A stretch of 64,000 nt of DNA, from contig SVFQ01000014.1 of assembly GCA_015056765.1 (NCBI GenBank), positions 1 through 64,000 on the forward strand, given 5' to 3'. Below the pieces are notes generated by a model. That model was not told where the DNA came from, made no database searches, and worked only from the letters and a program-made list of their open reading frames with translations. Positions 16,269 to 25,242 of the stretch are shown here, in pieces (the stretch's first letter is position 1; each line of letters begins with the position of its first letter). Both the position numbers and the translations under genes were made by a program. The DNA comes from Lachnospiraceae bacterium. GTDB taxonomy: Bacteria > Bacillota > Clostridia > Lachnospirales > Lachnospiraceae.

Positions 16269-18701
16269 CTACAAATCCTCCGAGCGTTTATCTTCCCATC
16301 CCATCAGACCCATATATGCCTGACCCAGGGCGATACCTCCATCTCCGCAAGGATACTTTTCATTTGTAAAAATCTGTAAATGCATCGCTTTTAAGCCCGC
16401 ATTTACCCTACTCCATAATAGCATATTTGCCCATACGCCGCCACTTAGCGCCACGCTTTGAAGGCCTGTATTCTCCGCTAATTTACCACACAGTTCAAGG
16501 ATTCCATCTGCCAAAGCATAGTGAAACAAAAGTGCCATATACTCTGCTTCATAAGGGAGCGACAAATACTCCTTCAGAAAACCCTCCTGATCCAAACACA
16601 GCTGGGGACTTCCATCTTTTTCATCCACGAAAATCGGGAATCTACACTTTTGCAAGTCATCTTGCATTTTACGTTTCATAACTCCCGTTTTATCCTCAGA
16701 TAACAGGTGGTATGCATTACTTGCTGCTTTTTCCAGTCTGGTAGCGCAAAAGCCTTCGTAAGCATTTCGCTCCTCAAGGCCCAGAAAAGCACACACACTA
16801 TCAAATAACCTTCCCGTACTGGAGCTTTTGACTACCTGCACACCGCCTTTTCTGGCCCCTTGGTATAAGGCCTTTTCCGCCAAAAGACTGTCTGTCAACG
16901 CTTTGACGCGAGGAATGTCCCTGACTATCTCTCCGAATCTTTCTTCCATTTCCAGTGCATGGCAAAGAGCCATCAACTTAGCTTCTTTTGCGGCAGTATT
17001 GCCTCCTATCTGCTGTACATAAGATAGATGTCCTACACGCTCTATCTGACTACCATCTGCTACAAAGAATTCACCGCCCCAGATACCGCCATCCAGGCCA
17101 AAGCCTGTACCGTCCAAGGCTACCCCTAAGCATGCGGTCAGTCCATGCTCGGCCATAACAGAGGCAATGTGTGCCTTATGATGCTGGCAGTACAACAAGG
17201 GAAGTCCTTTTTCCTTCGCCTTTTCTTCTGCCAGGGATGTACTGATGTATCCCGGATGCAAATCACATACCAGCTTTGTAGGCTTCGCTTCCAGCAGTTG
17301 CTCTAGACGTTGCGTTCCCTGCAAGAAGCTGTCTGCTACCCCTGCATCTTCTAAATCTCCAAAATACTGGGTCTCTGTAATACAGTCCTTTGTACCAATG
17401 GCCGCTGTACTCTTTAAGTCGCCGCCAAAGCAAAGAAAAACATCCTCTCCTCTTGTCACAGGCAGATTCTGCTTCAAAATCAGCGGTAAAGGTACATATC
17501 CCCTGCTACGACGAAGGAATACTACATGGTTCCCCTGCATACGAAGGACCGAATCATCTAACGGTGTCAGGATTTCTCTGGTTTGAGTGGCAATTCCGTA
17601 CACCTGGGGATTCTCTTTGGCAAAGGCCATCATCTCTTCATCCCGATATAGGATGGGACTTCCACTGCGATTGGCACTGGTCATAATCAAAGGGCCACAG
17701 GCATCACACAATAGCCTATGCAATCCCGTATACGGTAAAAAGGCACCGATATGCTGGCTCCCCTGCAACACATTCTCAGCAAATTCATTGCTTTTACCAT
17801 GACGTGATTTTTCTAACAAAACAATAGGCGCCGCCAGGCTGGTAAGCTCTTTTTCCTCTTCCCAAGTAACCTGCGCGTAATCCCTGATGGAATCTATATC
17901 TGCAAACATCACCGCAAAAGGCTTTTCTTCTCTGCCTTTTACCATACGCAGCGTAGCTACTGTGTCCTGCCTTGCAGGCAAGCAGCATAACTGGTAGCCG
18001 CCTACGCCCTTTAAAGCAAGAATCTTGCCTGTTTTCAACGCTTCGATACAAGCCAAAACAGCCGGCTCTTTCTCTGCTTGCAAGATAAGTCCTGCCTTAG
18101 AAGGCTGCTCCTCTTCTGTCGGTCGACGATAGAAGAAGAGTTGTGGTCCGCAGTCGTGGCAGGAGATGGTTTGGGCGTGTCTGCGCCTGTCTCCCTGCTT
18201 TGTGTACTCAGCTTCGCATTCCGGGCACATCTGAAAGGCATCCATGGTGGTAGTGTCCCTGTCATAGGGCAGGGTTCGCATAATGCTGTATCTTGGTCCA
18301 CAGATAGCACAACTGATAAATGGATAACGAAATCTTTTATTAGAAGGATTTAGCAGCTCCGCCCTACAATCCGGGCACATTCCCAGATCAGGCGGTAACA
18401 TGGGAAGACCTTTTATCTCTTCCCGGCTATCTAAAATCTCGAATTTTCTATAGTTCATACGCTCCTCAGACTGGCTGACACGGATTTCTCCGATATAGGC
18501 AGCCTTTGGTGCATCAAAACGAAGGAGCTCGATAAATCTATCAAGCTCCTCCTGTTTTTCTACCTGACATGTAATTGTGACGATTCCGCCGTCGTTGCGA
18601 ACTGTACCCATAACGCCTAAGCGCTCAGCCAGTTCTGCAACGAAGGGCCGAAATCCGATTCCCTGGACCATTCCAAGGACTTGAATATTATATGTTTTCA
18701 T
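16269..18701 (-). CDS. hypF: Carbamoyltransferase HypF
   Basis: HypF converts carbamoyl phosphate and ATP to a carbamoyl adenylate and transfers the group to HypE. The 810-residue chain is complete: an acylphosphatase domain (1-90, motif V-Q-G-I-G-F-R-P-F), two Cys-x2-Cys zinc-finger modules (~105-185), a YrdC-like domain (~200-390) and a Kae1/TobZ-like carbamoyltransferase domain (~400-810) with A-L-D-G-T-G-F-G-L-D-G and the late L-S-G-G-V-W-A-N motif. It follows echF by 18 bases and starts the hypFCDE series. hypA and hypB for nickel insertion are not in the window. Confidence 0.96.
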   Translation of the reverse strand: MKTYNIQVLGMVQGIGFRPFVAELAERLGVMGTVRNDGGIVTITCQVEKQEELDRFIELLRFDAPKAAYIGEIRVSQSEERMNYRKFEILDSREEIKGLPMLPPDLGMCPDCRAELLNPSNKRFRYPFISCAICGPRYSIMRTLPYDRDTTTMDAFQMCPECEAEYTKQGDRRRHAQTISCHDCGPQLFFYRRPTEEEQPSKAGLILQAEKEPAVLACIEALKTGKILALKGVGGYQLCCLPARQDTVATLRMVKGREEKPFAVMFADIDSIRDYAQVTWEEEKELTSLAAPIVLLEKSRHGKSNEFAENVLQGSQHIGAFLPYTGLHRLLCDACGPLIMTSANRSGSPILYRDEEMMAFAKENPQVYGIATQTREILTPLDDSVLRMQGNHVVFLRRSRGYVPLPLILKQNLPVTRGEDVFLCFGGDLKSTAAIGTKDCITETQYFGDLEDAGVADSFLQGTQRLEQLLEAKPTKLVCDLHPGYISTSLAEEKAKEKGLPLLYCQHHKAHIASVMAEHGLTACLGVALDGTGFGLDGGIWGGEFFVADGSQIERVGHLSYVQQIGGNTAAKEAKLMALCHALEMEERFGEIVRDIPRVKALTDSLLAEKALYQGARKGGVQVVKSSSTGRLFDSVCAFLGLEERNAYEGFCATRLEKAASNAYHLLSEDKTGVMKRKMQDDLQKCRFPIFVDEKDGSPQLCLDQEGFLKEYLSLPYEAEYMALLFHYALADGILELCGKLAENTGLQSVALSGGVWANMLLWSRVNAGLKAMHLQIFTNEKYPCGDGGIALGQAYMGLMGWEDKRSEDL

Positions 18702-18719
18702 GTCGATACGGAGAAGGCT

Positions 18720-19172
18720 TTATGCATTCTCCTTCGCTGCCTCCTCTGCGGCCTTCTTAGCAGCCATAGCAGCAGCGATTTTTTCTTGCTGTGCTTTTTT
18801 TGCAGCTTCTTCTGCTGCGATTTCTTCCGGAGTAAGGATTTTCTGTAGTGTATCTACTACTTTCACAGTATCCGGTGTGGTGTATTCTTTGCCCATAGAT
18901 AAGCATTTCTTCGGGCAGTTCTTTACGCAACATGCACACTGTACGCAGTTCATACGTTCAATCTGCCATGTTTTATTCTCGCGGTTTACAGTGATAGCGC
19001 CTGTTGGACACTTTCTCTGGCACATACCGCAAAAGATACATTCGTCGATATTGTTTTCTACGTGACCTCTTGTTCTCTCCTTATACTGCTGTGGTTCAAA
19101 AGGATAGAGTCTTGTAGCAGGTTTGCTGAAGAGGTTTTTCAGTACAATACCGGTAAAATTCATAATACCCAT
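18720..19172 (-). CDS. echF: Ech hydrogenase subunit EchF (2x[4Fe-4S] ferredoxin-like)
   Basis: This is the electron-entry subunit, related to NuoI. Two Cys-x2-Cys-x2-Cys-x3-Cys-P clusters are visible, at residues 45-55 and near 76-86. The N-terminus is the short NuoI-like segment. After about residue 110 there is a tail of ~40 residues made of alanine, glutamate, lysine and glutamine, predicted helical or coiled coil, which is longer than needed for the ferredoxin fold. The start is preceded by AGGAGGAAGAG. It should accept electrons from the ferredoxin reduced by PFOR. Confidence 0.9.
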   Translation of the reverse strand: MGIMNFTGIVLKNLFSKPATRLYPFEPQQYKERTRGHVENNIDECIFCGMCQRKCPTGAITVNRENKTWQIERMNCVQCACCVKNCPKKCLSMGKEYTTPDTVKVVDTLQKILTPEEIAAEEAAKKAQQEKIAAAMAAKKAAEEAAKENA

Positions 19173-19184
19173 ATTCTCTTCCTC

Positions 19185-20264
19185 CTAACGCTCTGTACAA
19201 CTAATACAAGGGTCAATGGTCAGTACCATAATCGGTACGTCTGCATAGTCACAACCTTTCAAAACTTCCAGCATAGCAGGAATATTCGCAAAGGTTGGGG
19301 TGCGGACACGGAAACGATCGATAAACTTGGTTCCATCGGCTTTCACGTAGTAGAATGCTTCACCACGTGGCTGTTCTACACGTACGAAAGCTTCACCGTC
19401 CGGGTTACCTTTAATCGGTACTGCGATTTCACCTGCCGGCACCTTCTCAGCAGCCTGACGGATTAAATCGATGGACTGGAAAATTTCCTTGATACGTACT
19501 TCGCATCTTGCATAGCTATCGCCCTCATTACTTACGATTGGCTCGATATCCAAATCTTTGTATGCATAGTAGCCAAGCTGTCTCATATCTCGTTCGATAC
19601 CACTGGCTCTCATGAAAGGACCGGTTGCGCCAAACTCATGGGCCTGTTCTTTGGTCAAAACGCCTACGCCGCGTAAACGATTGATTACAGTAGCATCGGA
19701 TAAGAAGGTAGCTGTCATGGCTCTTACGTCACTCTCTACCTTATCCAGCTCTGTCAAAAATCCCTTCATCATATCATCGTCGATATCTTTTAGTACGCCA
19801 CCGATGGTATTAACGGAGAAAATACAACGACCACCTGTGGATTCTTCTAACATATCCAGGATTTTTTCACGGATTCTCCAAGAATGCATAAACAAACTTT
19901 CAAATCCAAAGGCATCTGCCAAAAGTCCCAGCCATAACAGATGGGAATGAATTCTGGAAAGCTCAGCCCAGATGGTACGAAGGTATTTCGCACGGTCCGG
20001 AAGCTCAACTCCCATGATACGCTCTACAGCATCACAGTAGCTGGCACCATGCATGAAGCTGCAGATACCGCAGATACGCTCTGCAATGTAAGCGTACTCT
20101 GTGAATTCTCTTTTACTTACGAGGCTTTCAAGACCTCTATGTACGAAGCCAATGGAAGGAATTGCTTCCACGACTTTTTCGTCTTCGATTACCAGGTCCA
20201 AGTGAATTGGTTCAGGCAGAACCGGATGCTGCGGACCAAATGGTACGATACTTCTTGTTGCCAT
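19185..20264 (-). CDS. echE: Ech-type [NiFe] hydrogenase large subunit EchE
   Basis: This is the catalytic subunit, related to NuoD, that reduces protons or oxidises H2 at a Ni-Fe centre. The four nickel-iron cysteines are intact: R-I-C65-G-I-C68 near the N-terminus and D-P-C353-I-S-C356 at the very end. The protein stops three residues after the last cysteine, so there is no C-terminal extension to be removed, which fits the absence of a maturation protease gene here. The chain of 359 residues is typical for group 4 Ech enzymes. It lies between echD and echF with gaps of 12 bases. Confidence 0.95.
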   Translation of the reverse strand: MATRSIVPFGPQHPVLPEPIHLDLVIEDEKVVEAIPSIGFVHRGLESLVSKREFTEYAYIAERICGICSFMHGASYCDAVERIMGVELPDRAKYLRTIWAELSRIHSHLLWLGLLADAFGFESLFMHSWRIREKILDMLEESTGGRCIFSVNTIGGVLKDIDDDMMKGFLTELDKVESDVRAMTATFLSDATVINRLRGVGVLTKEQAHEFGATGPFMRASGIERDMRQLGYYAYKDLDIEPIVSNEGDSYARCEVRIKEIFQSIDLIRQAAEKVPAGEIAVPIKGNPDGEAFVRVEQPRGEAFYYVKADGTKFIDRFRVRTPTFANIPAMLEVLKGCDYADVPIMVLTIDPCISCTER

Positions 20265-20276
20265 GGTTTTCCCTCC

Positions 20277-20621
20277 TTATTTTTTGAACGGTGTCTCTGC
20301 ACCGATTTTGTAAAAATGTCCACCGAAGTCTACTGTCATCATCTGTACATCAATACCAAACAGGTCGTGCATCTCATTTTCATAGAAATACGCTGTTGGA
20401 TAGATGTGGCTGATGCTGTTCAGCGGTTCATCCGGTTTTACTGTCAGTCTCAAATTACCTAAGATAAGCTCATCACCGAAAGAATAGGTAATCTCATTGC
20501 CTTCGCCATCCTTTAAGGCTCTGGCGCAAATCTGTACCAATCTCCAGCCTTCTTCATGAAGCTTCATGGTCTCATTCAGCAAGGAATCCGGTGTAATTAC
20601 TTTGATTTCGCCGTCTGTCAT
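20277..20621 (-). CDS. echD: Ech hydrogenase subunit EchD (NuoC-like)
   Basis: This is a small structural subunit of 114 residues related to the 30-kDa subunit (NuoC) of complex I. The family hallmark Y-P-T-A-Y-F-Y-E-N-E-M-H-D-L-F-G-I is clear near residues 76-92. The start MTDGEIKV was chosen because the end of echC supplies a GAGGAGGAG ribosome site just before it; an earlier ATG inside echC would add eight basic residues with no site. One base separates the echC stop codon from this start. Confidence 0.9.
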   Translation of the reverse strand: MTDGEIKVITPDSLLNETMKLHEEGWRLVQICARALKDGEGNEITYSFGDELILGNLRLTVKPDEPLNSISHIYPTAYFYENEMHDLFGIDVQMMTVDFGGHFYKIGAETPFKK

Positions 20622-20622
20622 A

Positions 20623-21084
20623 TTACTCCTCCTCCTTTGCCTCATCTACAGGCAATCCTTTTTTCATTTTTGCTCTCTTCTCATCTAAGATACCGATTGC
20701 CTTTACGATACCATCAATGATAGATTCCGGTCTGGCTGCACAACCCGGTACATACACATCTACCGGAATGACAGTATCAGCACCGCCTAAGATATTGTAA
20801 GTATCCTTAAATACACCGCCGGAGCAAGCGCAGATACCTACTGCTACGACTACCTTCGGAGAAGGCATCTGATCATATAACTGTTTTACCACGTCCTTAC
20901 ACTGCTCATTGATACCACCGGTAATCAGGAAGATATCTGCGTGTTTTGGATCGCCTGTATTGATTACGCCAAAGCGTTCTGCATCATAGATAGGTGTCAG
21001 ACAAGCTAACACTTCGATGTCGCAGCCGTTGCAACTAGCAGCATCGTAATGCAGGACCCATGGTGATTTAGACATTTTAGCCAT
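20623..21084 (-). CDS. echC: Ech hydrogenase small subunit EchC (NuoB-like)
   Basis: This subunit holds the proximal [4Fe-4S] cluster that passes electrons to the Ni-Fe site. The 153 residues include C18-N-G-C21-D, G-I-C85-A-C and P-G-C115-A, the NuoB-type cysteine pattern. The C-terminal ~25 residues are charged. The first methionine is followed by a second at residue 4 and either could be used. It is placed 12 bases after echB. Confidence 0.93.
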   Translation of the reverse strand: MAKMSKSPWVLHYDAASCNGCDIEVLACLTPIYDAERFGVINTGDPKHADIFLITGGINEQCKDVVKQLYDQMPSPKVVVAVGICACSGGVFKDTYNILGGADTVIPVDVYVPGCAARPESIIDGIVKAIGILDEKRAKMKKGLPVDEAKEEE

Positions 21085-21096
21085 TGTTCATCCCTC

Positions 21097-21975
21097 CTAC
21101 TTTGCCAGATGCACGATGGACAGAATCATCAGATTGATGACACCGGTACATGCAGTTACAATCCATGCGGACTGGAACAGCAATTTCCATTTCACTCTCG
21201 CGCAAACATTGTCTACTAAAATTTCTAAGAAATATACCAGGAAGCAAACCAGTAAAGCTACCGGAATACTCCATACCTGACCATTCAGGATAAATAAGCC
21301 GATTACACCAAACAGGAATACATTTTCATACCAGTGTGCAATCTCTACCAGGCCCATAACGAAACCGGACAAATCAGAGTTTAGACCCTGTACGATTTCC
21401 TGATGAGCGTGCTGACCGGTAGATAAGTCAAAAGGAGACTTTCTCAGCTTAATAGTCAAAATGAACACAAAGCCCAAGAAGAATCCCGGAAGCACTACAA
21501 TACCGGACATGGAAGCAGCTGCGATTTCTCTTACCTGGAAAGAGCCGGTAGCTAAGTAGAAACCGATTGCTGCTAAAAGTACCATAGGCTCGTAAGCCAT
21601 CATCTGTAACAATTCTCTCTGTGCTGCCAAAGAGGAGAATGGTGCATTTGCGCAGCTAGCCGTCAGTACATAGAAAATACCTGCCAGTGTCAAAGAGAAG
21701 AATACCAGTAGCAAATCTCCCCCCCAGAAGAACAGTGCTCCGGTAAAAGCTACGAATACCAAAAAGCCGGAAACCATAAACTGCTGCAAATGATTTACCA
21801 TCTTGGTTTCTTTCTGCATCAGTTTACTAACATCGTAAAACGGCTGTAATACAGATGGACCTCTTCTTCCCTGCATACGAGCTGAGATTTTACGGTCCAG
21901 ACCTGTCATAAATCCACCAATAAAAGGTGCCAAAATGATGTAAGCAAGTGCTACCTGCCAGGAAAATACTGTCAT
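21097..21975 (-). CDS. echB: Ech hydrogenase membrane subunit EchB (NuoH-like)
   Basis: This integral membrane subunit of about eight helices is related to NuoH and docks the hydrogenase module to the ion pump. The first helix is followed by the loop G-L-D-R-K-I-S-A-R-M-Q-G-R-R-G-P, a NuoH signature, and later come R-E-L-L-Q-M-M-A-Y-E-P and K-S-P-F-D-L-S. The MTVFSW start has AGGAGG and overlaps the echA stop by four bases; an earlier start would lie inside echA. The chain has 292 residues. Confidence 0.93.
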   Translation of the reverse strand: MTVFSWQVALAYIILAPFIGGFMTGLDRKISARMQGRRGPSVLQPFYDVSKLMQKETKMVNHLQQFMVSGFLVFVAFTGALFFWGGDLLLVFFSLTLAGIFYVLTASCANAPFSSLAAQRELLQMMAYEPMVLLAAIGFYLATGSFQVREIAAASMSGIVVLPGFFLGFVFILTIKLRKSPFDLSTGQHAHQEIVQGLNSDLSGFVMGLVEIAHWYENVFLFGVIGLFILNGQVWSIPVALLVCFLVYFLEILVDNVCARVKWKLLFQSAWIVTACTGVINLMILSIVHLAK

Positions 21976-23906
21976 ACCAAAGCACCTCCTATCGCAATTG
22001 TCATCAGAATAATCAGGATTGCTGCAGCCACAGCTAAGGAAAGCTTCAGCATCTTTGCCTCGCCAAACCACTCTGTAATGTACCAGTTGCTTAAGTACAT
22101 CTGCTTTGGCTGATCTAAGGAATCCACGAATTTTCTGTTATCTACGTTGATACCGCCCATGTAAGAGCTGCTGAGCTTCTCTTTCTTACCTAAGGTAAGG
22201 ATACGTGCCATAACCGGCATGATGAATAAGAGAATCAGCATCATTACCATGATGTAGATATTTCCTCTACCAAGTACATCGCCCACCTGTGTGCCATACA
22301 TATCCTGAAGCTGAGGCTCGATGATGTAAGTAGAAGCCATTGGGAATAATACGCAAAGCACTACCACCAGGGTTGCTAAGATAGATAAGCTCATCCACTG
22401 GGTAGGTTTTGTCTTGTCTTCAATTCTGTCAGAGTGTGCATGTACAGCTACCAGGCTGCCCAGCCACTTGGTCCAGTAGAATAAAGTTGTTGCACTTCCG
22501 TATACCAGGAATACAACCAGAAGTACGTTACCTGCATCTACATAAGCTTTCAGTGCTGCCCATTTGGAAACCAGCATACCGAAAGGTGCCAGGAACATAC
22601 CTGCGATACCGATAATCATTACGTAAGCAAGACCCGGTAATTTGATGATCAGGCCATGCATGTCTTCGATATTACGACTACCGGAGCTATTCTCTACAGC
22701 ACCGACTGTCAGGAACAGAAGGGACTTAGATACCGCATGGAACATCATCAGAAGGATGCCTGCCCATACAGCCTCTTCCTGGCCGATACCAGCACAAGCT
22801 GTGATAAGGCCCAGATTGGAAATCGTAGAGTAAGCCAGTACTTTCTTGCCATCGCTCTGAGAAATTGCAAGGCAAGAAGCCATAAAGAATGTCAAACCAC
22901 CAATGGTGGCAATCATCAGACCTACGCTGTTGCCAGCCATAGCCGGAGCCAGACGAATGAGAAGATATACGCCGGCTTTTACCATGGTAGCGGAGTGCAA
23001 AAGTGCACTGGTTGGTGTCGGAGCAACCATGGCGCCAAGGAGCCATCCGGAGAAAGGCATCTGTGCGCTCTTAGTAAGACCTGCAAAAGCAAGAAACGCT
23101 ACCGTCACAAGCGCAAAACCTGCCAGGTCGTTATTACCATCTGTTGCAATCAGCACCAGATCATGAAGACTTACCACCTTCAGCTGCAATACAGCATAGA
23201 TGATACCTACAGCGAAGCCAAGGCCGCCTAAAAGGTTCATCCATAAAGCCTTGAAGGAATTGTTTATCGCTTCTGTGGTCTGAGAATAACCGATCAACAA
23301 GAAGGAACATACGCTAGTGATTTCCCAGAAGAAATAAATCCACAGCATATTGTCTGAGAAAATAAGTCCGTGCATTGCTCCCAAGAAAACGAACAATACA
23401 GCAAAGAAAAAGCTTCGGCGATCCGCTACTTCAGAATGATGGTGCACATACTCTCTCATGTAGCCCATAGCATAGAAGCAAATCAGACAGCCAACCACAC
23501 CTACAATAAGGCACATAATAATGGCAAGCTTATCGATCATGATATGATTGGTAGTCGGACACTGCTCTACATAGCCGACCTTTTCCATCCAAGTTACGAG
23601 TCCTGTCTGCAGAACTGATAACAAGGCGCAGTAATATTTCCGGAATTTGAAGCTGTAATAACATACAAGCACAACTAAAACCCATTCCCCGATTAGTATA
23701 ACTTGATCAAGACCATGGGTTTCTTCCAGAAAAGTTAATGTTTTACCACTTGCTAAAGTGGTAACCGAAAAATACACGTCACATACGATTTGGATGATAC
23801 AAGCCGCATACAATGTGTATCTTCGTAGTAGGCTTCCCTTCCTCATGCACGCCATCAGAAGCGCAACAAAGAAAGGAAATAGAATTAGAAAGCCTATCAT
23901 TTCCAT
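21972..23906 (-). CDS. echA: Ech hydrogenase ion-pump subunit EchA (NuoL/MrpA-like)
   Basis: This 644-residue antiporter-like subunit should translocate H+ or Na+ when ferredoxin is oxidised. Many transmembrane helices are visible, with the proton-antiporter core motif at L-W-I-Y-F-F-W-E-I-T-S-V-C-S-F-L-L-I-G-Y containing the key glutamate, a lysine in the A-G-L-T-K-S-A-Q-M-P-F-S-G-W-L loop, and S-A-L-L-H-S-A-T-M-V-K-A-G-V. It is the first gene of the order echABCDEF, the same as in the methanogen enzyme. The MEMIGF start follows AGGAGG; the ORF extends upstream without support. Confidence 0.93.
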   Translation of the reverse strand: MEMIGFLILFPFFVALLMACMRKGSLLRRYTLYAACIIQIVCDVYFSVTTLASGKTLTFLEETHGLDQVILIGEWVLVVLVCYYSFKFRKYYCALLSVLQTGLVTWMEKVGYVEQCPTTNHIMIDKLAIIMCLIVGVVGCLICFYAMGYMREYVHHHSEVADRRSFFFAVLFVFLGAMHGLIFSDNMLWIYFFWEITSVCSFLLIGYSQTTEAINNSFKALWMNLLGGLGFAVGIIYAVLQLKVVSLHDLVLIATDGNNDLAGFALVTVAFLAFAGLTKSAQMPFSGWLLGAMVAPTPTSALLHSATMVKAGVYLLIRLAPAMAGNSVGLMIATIGGLTFFMASCLAISQSDGKKVLAYSTISNLGLITACAGIGQEEAVWAGILLMMFHAVSKSLLFLTVGAVENSSGSRNIEDMHGLIIKLPGLAYVMIIGIAGMFLAPFGMLVSKWAALKAYVDAGNVLLVVFLVYGSATTLFYWTKWLGSLVAVHAHSDRIEDKTKPTQWMSLSILATLVVVLCVLFPMASTYIIEPQLQDMYGTQVGDVLGRGNIYIMVMMLILLFIMPVMARILTLGKKEKLSSSYMGGINVDNRKFVDSLDQPKQMYLSNWYITEWFGEAKMLKLSLAVAAAILIILMTIAIGGALV

Positions 23907-23946
23907 TGCATTTCCTCCTGTAAAAACTAAAAATATAGATACTATT

Positions 23947-23985
23947 AGTTTACTTCTTTCATTGTGAAAATGCAACGAATGAAAG
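23947..23985 (-). promoter_or_regulatory. Probable promoter and operator of the ech-hyp operon
   Basis: On the minus strand, TTGCAT and TAAACT are spaced 17 bases, about 40 bases before echA. The perfect 8-bp inverted repeat CTTTCATT-N14-AATGAAAG overlaps the promoter. The regulator is unknown. Confidence 0.45.
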
Positions 23986-24089
23986 CCCTTATTTACTGGC
24001 ACATTCGTCATTTTCCCCATAAACTTCGTTTTTTATTTAACAGAACCGTTGAAGTATTTATTTTCAACTATCTTTTTCGTCTGTTTTTC

Positions 24090-24118
24090 TTGCAATCTCG
24101 CCTTAAAAGGGATTAAAT
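24090..24118 (+). promoter_or_regulatory. Probable asnA promoter
   Basis: TTGCAA and TTAAAT are 17 bases apart, 68 bases before the asnA start codon. The match to consensus is moderate. Confidence 0.4.
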
Positions 24119-24185
24119 AGAAGAGATAGAATGCTTTCTAATAATAAGGAAAGATTCTGAAGAGGAGTAGAAAAGAGGAATCATC

Positions 24186-25196
24186 ATGAGTGAAATCAAA
24201 ATCCCAAAGGCATATGAGTCACAGCTGAATCTGCATGATACTCAGGTTGCCATCAAGACTGTCAAAGACTGCTTTCAGCGTCTATTAGCCGAAAAACTCA
24301 CATTGCAGCGTGTATCCGCTCCACTGTTTGTGGCTCCGGAGACCGGTCTGAATGATAATCTGAATAATGTAGAGCGTCCTGTATGCTTTTCCATCAAGGA
24401 GCAGGATGAGCGTCCGGCCGAGGTCGTTCAGTCCCTTGCGAAATGGAAAAGATATGCTTTAGGCAAATACGGTTTCTCTGTAGGTGAAGGCCTTTATACC
24501 GATATGAACGCCATCCGCCGTGACGAAGATACAGATAACATTCATTCTATCTTCGTGGATCAGTGGGATTGGGAAAAGATTATTCGCAAAGAGGATCGAA
24601 ACCTCGAATTCTTGCAGGACACCGTAAAGAAAGTTTACAGTGCTCTTCGCAAAACAGAAAAATACATGGCAATCCAGTATGACTACATTGAAGAAATTCT
24701 TCCAAGTGAGATTTTCTTCATCACCACTCAGGAACTGGAAGACATGTTCCCGGACTTTACACCAAAGGAAAGAGAATTCCATATCACCAAAGCAAAAGGT
24801 GCTGTCTGCATCATGCAAATCGGTGATAAGCTAGCTTCCGGCAAGCCTCATGACCTTCGTTCCCCAGACTATGACGACTGGTCATTGAACTGCGATATCC
24901 TTGTGTACTACCCGGTTTTGGACATTGCTCTAGAGCTTTCCAGTATGGGTATTCGTGTAGATGCTAAGACTCTTACAGAGCAGCTTGAAAAGACAGGACT
25001 TGAGGAGCGTGCGGAGCTTCCATTCCAGAAAGCCATCTTAGAGGAGAAGCTTCCATACACCGTAGGTGGTGGTATCGGACAGTCTCGTATCTGTATGTTC
25101 TTCCTGCGTAAGGCACACATCGGAGAAGTACAGTCCAGCATTTGGCCTGACGATATCGTAGCTACCGCTGAAAAGAACGGCATTCATTTACTGTAA
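24186..25196 (+). CDS. asnA: Aspartate-ammonia ligase (asparagine synthetase A)
   Basis: This enzyme makes asparagine from aspartate, ammonia and ATP; its fold is that of class II aminoacyl-tRNA synthetases. The 336 residues match the family length of ~330. Conserved stretches include L-F-V-A-P-E-T-G-L-N-D-N-L, Y-T-D-M-N-A-I-R-R-D-E, V-D-Q-W-D-W-E-K and the C-terminal G-G-G-I-G-Q-S-R. It is a single-gene unit with its own promoter and a hairpin terminator shared with the convergent kinase gene. Confidence 0.97.
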   Translation: MSEIKIPKAYESQLNLHDTQVAIKTVKDCFQRLLAEKLTLQRVSAPLFVAPETGLNDNLNNVERPVCFSIKEQDERPAEVVQSLAKWKRYALGKYGFSVGEGLYTDMNAIRRDEDTDNIHSIFVDQWDWEKIIRKEDRNLEFLQDTVKKVYSALRKTEKYMAIQYDYIEEILPSEIFFITTQELEDMFPDFTPKEREFHITKAKGAVCIMQIGDKLASGKPHDLRSPDYDDWSLNCDILVYYPVLDIALELSSMGIRVDAKTLTEQLEKTGLEERAELPFQKAILEEKLPYTVGGGIGQSRICMFFLRKAHIGEVQSSIWPDDIVATAEKNGIHLL

Positions 25197-25203
25197 TAAT
25201 TCA

Positions 25204-25237
25204 AAAGACCATGAATCATACGATTCATGGTCTTTTT
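25204..25237. terminator. Bidirectional terminator between asnA and the PfkB kinase gene
   Basis: A 14-bp perfect stem AAAGACCATGAATC/GATTCATGGTCTTT with an ATAC loop, followed by T on the plus strand and preceded by A, so it can work in both directions. Confidence 0.92.
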
Positions 25238-25242
25238 CATTG

